In this document: piece after piece, positions 61,590-64,000 of the stretch
Layout of the letters: every line of letters begins with the position of its first letter
Position numbering within the stretch: position 1 is the first letter of the stretch
From: Spinacia oleracea
Lineage: Eukaryota > Streptophyta > Magnoliopsida > Caryophyllales > Amaranthaceae
Assembly: GCF_020520425.1 (NCBI RefSeq)
Contig: NC_079492.1
Span: forward strand, 3,906,001 to 3,970,000
Reading direction: 5' to 3'
Length of the DNA stretch: 64,000 bases
The notes under the pieces: model-generated
What the model was told of the DNA's origin: nothing
The model's database searches: none
Seen by the model: the letters and a program-made list of their open reading frames with translations, nothing else
Program-made: the position numbers and the translations under genes

Positions 61590-61868
61590 AACACGAGCTC
61601 CTGCAGGCTGCCCAAACTCAGTAGCAGCAGCAGCTACAGGCTGCGCAGTAGCAGCAGCAGGAGATGCAGGTTCTATGTGCAGCGCCTCTGCCTGCGCCTG
61701 TCCCTGCGCCTCACTCGCCTCTCCCTGCGCCTCACTCAGCGACTCCTGCAGCGCCTCATGCCCTGCGCCCAGCGCCTCGCGCCCAGCGCCTCACCCTGCA
61801 CTTCTTCCCTCAATTCTGTTGCTGCGTCCTGCTGTTGCTGCTGCTTGTGATTTGCTGCAGGCACAACA
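61590..61868 (-). repeat. GC-rich GGCGCAGGG-type repeats in the Copia spacer region
   Basis: GCGCCTC, CCTGCGCC and GCAGCAGCAG units recur through this stretch, which matches in position the variable linker between integrase and reverse transcriptase. The repeats break the frame on the minus strand; plus-strand frames here are artefacts. Confidence 0.6.
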
Positions 61869-63256
61869 TGTTAGGTTATGATACATATGACAAAACATAA
61901 ATCATGCGGAAAAACCATAAAGCCAGGAAACATATTTTTTCACATAATCATTTAGCATAATTTAGATGCATACACTTTGCAGCGTGCCCTCCCTAGCTAC
62001 GCCCGAACCGAACAAGAACAAGTCTTTAGGACTCCAAGTGTCGTCCCTCCGTAGATAGTCCACAACACGTCCGGATCCGCCTTAATCTTGACCAACTAGA
62101 ATCGCCCTTAAGGTTACTAGGATTTTCGGCTAATGGGTTGCAAGTGTTTGGCTGATTTTTGCTTCAAAATATTACCTTTAGAATACTTCAATTGTGTCTA
62201 TAAATTGTGACCCTAGGCACCTATTTATAGAGATATGGAAAAGGATTTGTAATCCTACTAGGATATGGATTTATTAATTAGAATCCTATTATAACTCTAA
62301 ATAATAAATTTAATCTTTTAGGATTAGGATTTATCAATGCACGAATTCCAATAGGATTAGGATTCGTTACGAACACGAGTGTTGCACGACTACGAGCATC
62401 GCACCACCCGCGCAGGCCTTGCCGCCCACACGAGCAGTCGCTGCTCGCAGCCCATGAGCACCATCTCCGCGCGCGCCTACGGCCTTGCTGGGCCTGGCCT
62501 TGCGCTGGGCCGGGCGAGGCTGTGGCCTTCGTGTTGGGCGCTTGGCTTGCTGGGCGCGGGCCTGGCTTCGTTTTGGGCCTTCGTCTAGCAAGCCTCGTCC
62601 GATGCTAATTCGTACGATGCGCTTCCAATTAAATTCCCGATTCCGGAATTCATTTCCGATACGAACAATATTTAATATTTCCGATTCCGGAATTAATTTC
62701 CGTTTCGAACAAATATTTAATATTTCCGTCTCCGGAATTATTTTCCGATTCAGATAATATTTCCGATTCTGACAATATTTTCGTTTCCGGCAATATTTCC
62801 GATTCCGGTAATATTTCCATTTCCAATAATATTTTTCGATACGTACCATGTTTCCGTTTCCGGCAACATCTACGAGTTGGATAATATTTATATTTCCGAT
62901 ACGATCCATATTTCCGTTTCCGGCAATATCATCGTTTCCGGAGCATTCATTTCTTGCTTGTGACGATCTCAGCTCCCACTGAAACCAAGATCCATCGATT
63001 CCGAATATCCATAGATGGAGTATTTAATTCCATTAAATACTTGATCCGTTTACGTACTATTTGTGTGACCCTACGGGTTTAGTCAAGAGTAAGCTGTGGA
63101 TTAATATCATTAATTCCACTTGAACTGAAGCGGCCTCTAGCTAGGCATTCAGCTCACTTGATCTCACTGAATTATTAACTTGTTAATTAATACTGAACCG
63201 CATTTATTAGACTTAACATTAAATGCATACTTGGACCAAGGGCATTATTTCCTTCA
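61869..63256 (-). mobile_element. 3' LTR (1.39 kb) of a larger Copia-type element, nested
   Basis: It begins TGTTAGGTTATGATACATAT and ends GGCATTATTTCCTTCA. On the minus strand the LTR starts TGAAGGAAATAATGCCC directly after GTGGGAGAC, the common polypurine junction of Angela/SIRE-type Copia elements. The element is inserted in the decayed Copia at 61868, and the rest lies beyond 64000. Confidence 0.8.
62630..62945. repeat. TTTCCGATTCCGG minisatellite in the LTR
   Basis: At least ten imperfect units of AATATTTCCG(A/T)TTCCGG occur in tandem, with spacing of about 20-35 bp. They lie within the LTR at 61869-63256. Confidence 0.75.
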
Positions 63257-64000
63257 GTCTCCCACTTGTCCTTAGGGACAAGTGTGCATTTCCTAATTCC
63301 TTCGTCGCTCGATGCTTGCTCTTGAACATAAGGTAAGAGTTGTCATCCTTATTATGTCCAGAGGTGTTTCTCGGTTTCAGAGTTCAACTGATCAAATAAA
63401 ACAGATAATCATAGCCTATGATTCATCTGAGCACGACCATGCATTTTACAGTTTCTAGCTCTCCGAGTGGCCTTGTACAACTTTTAAGCATCTCATCCCG
63501 ATTTATGGGAGGACAATCCCAATCTTGCGATCTTGAGATTAGACTTCGTTTGATAGGTGATTACCTGAGCGTTGCCTTTATAGCCTCCTTTTACGGTGCG
63601 ACGGTTGGTCAACGTCAAAGTAACCAGTTCTCAAACAAGTAATCTCAAATCACTCAGGTATTGAGGATTTAGTGTCTAATAATTTTAATGAAATTTACTT
63701 ATGACAGATTTTCATCTCTTACAGTAAAGTTTCATAGGTCTGTCCGATACTAGTCTTCCCAAAGTAAGTATCTATGCAAATGATTATGACATTGCCATGT
63801 CCACATAGTTCAAGAAACAGAACTACTAGTCATCTTGCATTCTAGTCGTCTGACGTTTTCTATGCGTCCATGACAGGCTAAATCGTACTCCTATCAAAGA
63901 TAAACCTAACGTTCACCAACTAAAAATATAGCAAGGGAAGCAGGGATCGTATCCACAGGGAAACATGCGTTCTTTCTACTATTAAATTATTAATCTAGAC
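63257..64000 (-). mobile_element. Non-coding 3' internal region of the nested Copia-type element
   Basis: Adjacent to the LTR on its upstream side, this stretch has the polypurine tract and a long non-coding region with motifs I recall from Angela/SIRE elements (CATGTCCACATAGTTCAAGA). A GGATCGTATCCACAGGGA motif near 63943 may mark yet another insertion. No coding frame is supported. Confidence 0.55.

Larger units (their letters stand above)
59600..61868 (-). mobile_element. Decayed Copia element, same family as 50812-55749
   Basis: The LTR at 59600-59737 (TGACAAAT...CGTAACA) is followed by the same polypurine context and pol C-terminus as the intact element. The copy is cut at 61868 by another retrotransposon, so gag to integrase lie beyond the window or are lost. 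Confidence 0.85.

Noticed and set aside
61411..62909. Open frames rich in Ala, Pro, Arg or Asn/Tyr
   Set aside because: They come from GC-rich Copia linker repeats and from the LTR minisatellite; both strands and several frames are open at once.

Overview
The window is nuclear plant DNA, and almost certainly from spinach (Spinacia oleracea) or a very close wild relative. It is AT-rich, its genes are split by GT-AG introns, and it is full of plant transposable elements. The three exons of the chloroplast ATP synthase gamma gene join into a 364-residue protein that matches the spinach protein as I remember it. No bacterial genes, CRISPR arrays, rRNA genes or functional tRNA genes were seen.

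Layout. 1-5300: a long-LTR Gypsy-type element on the minus strand, with one LTR (1018-3729) flanked by internal sequence on both sides. 6582-6983: a small plant protein of unknown function. 8825-11654 (-): ATPC, three exons. 13753-21765 (+): a receptor-like kinase with eight exons, whose kinase half is CRK type but whose ectodomain is an eight-cysteine, lipid-transfer-like module. 24195-41157 (+): a nine-exon, 17 kb gene for the fused wybutosine enzyme TYW2/3/4. 43658-46573 (+): a four-exon class III peroxidase of the PER42 type. 50061-57230 (-): a divergent NAC-domain gene whose only intron holds a complete Copia element. 57700-64000: Helitron, hAT-like and Stowaway-like elements, a decayed second Copia copy of the same family, and a larger Copia-type element inserted into that copy and running off the end of the window.

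The genes do not form a pathway. ATPC serves photosynthetic ATP synthesis in the thylakoid, TYW2/3/4 modifies tRNA-Phe, the peroxidase is secreted, the kinase is a predicted surface receptor, and the NAC protein is a predicted nuclear regulator. What they share is introns heavily used as landing sites for transposons: a SINE in ATPC; MITEs, an hAT-like element and Helitrons in the kinase; a 5 kb chromovirus, a 2.2 kb Helitron, Tourist-like MITEs and a MULE in TYW2/3/4; a MITE in the peroxidase; a Copia element in NAC. Many insertions keep exact or near-exact target-site duplications, so their ends can be set to the base.

The most interesting signals are the kinase with an unusual ectodomain, the Copia element with identical LTRs and an open 1491-codon frame inside the NAC intron, an in-frame 30-nt pseudo-exon made by a duplication in the peroxidase intron, the Helitrons with clear hairpin ends, and the single LTR bordered by a primer-binding site on one side and a polypurine tract on the other. 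Exon borders were read by eye from splice signals and frame continuity; no transcript data were available.
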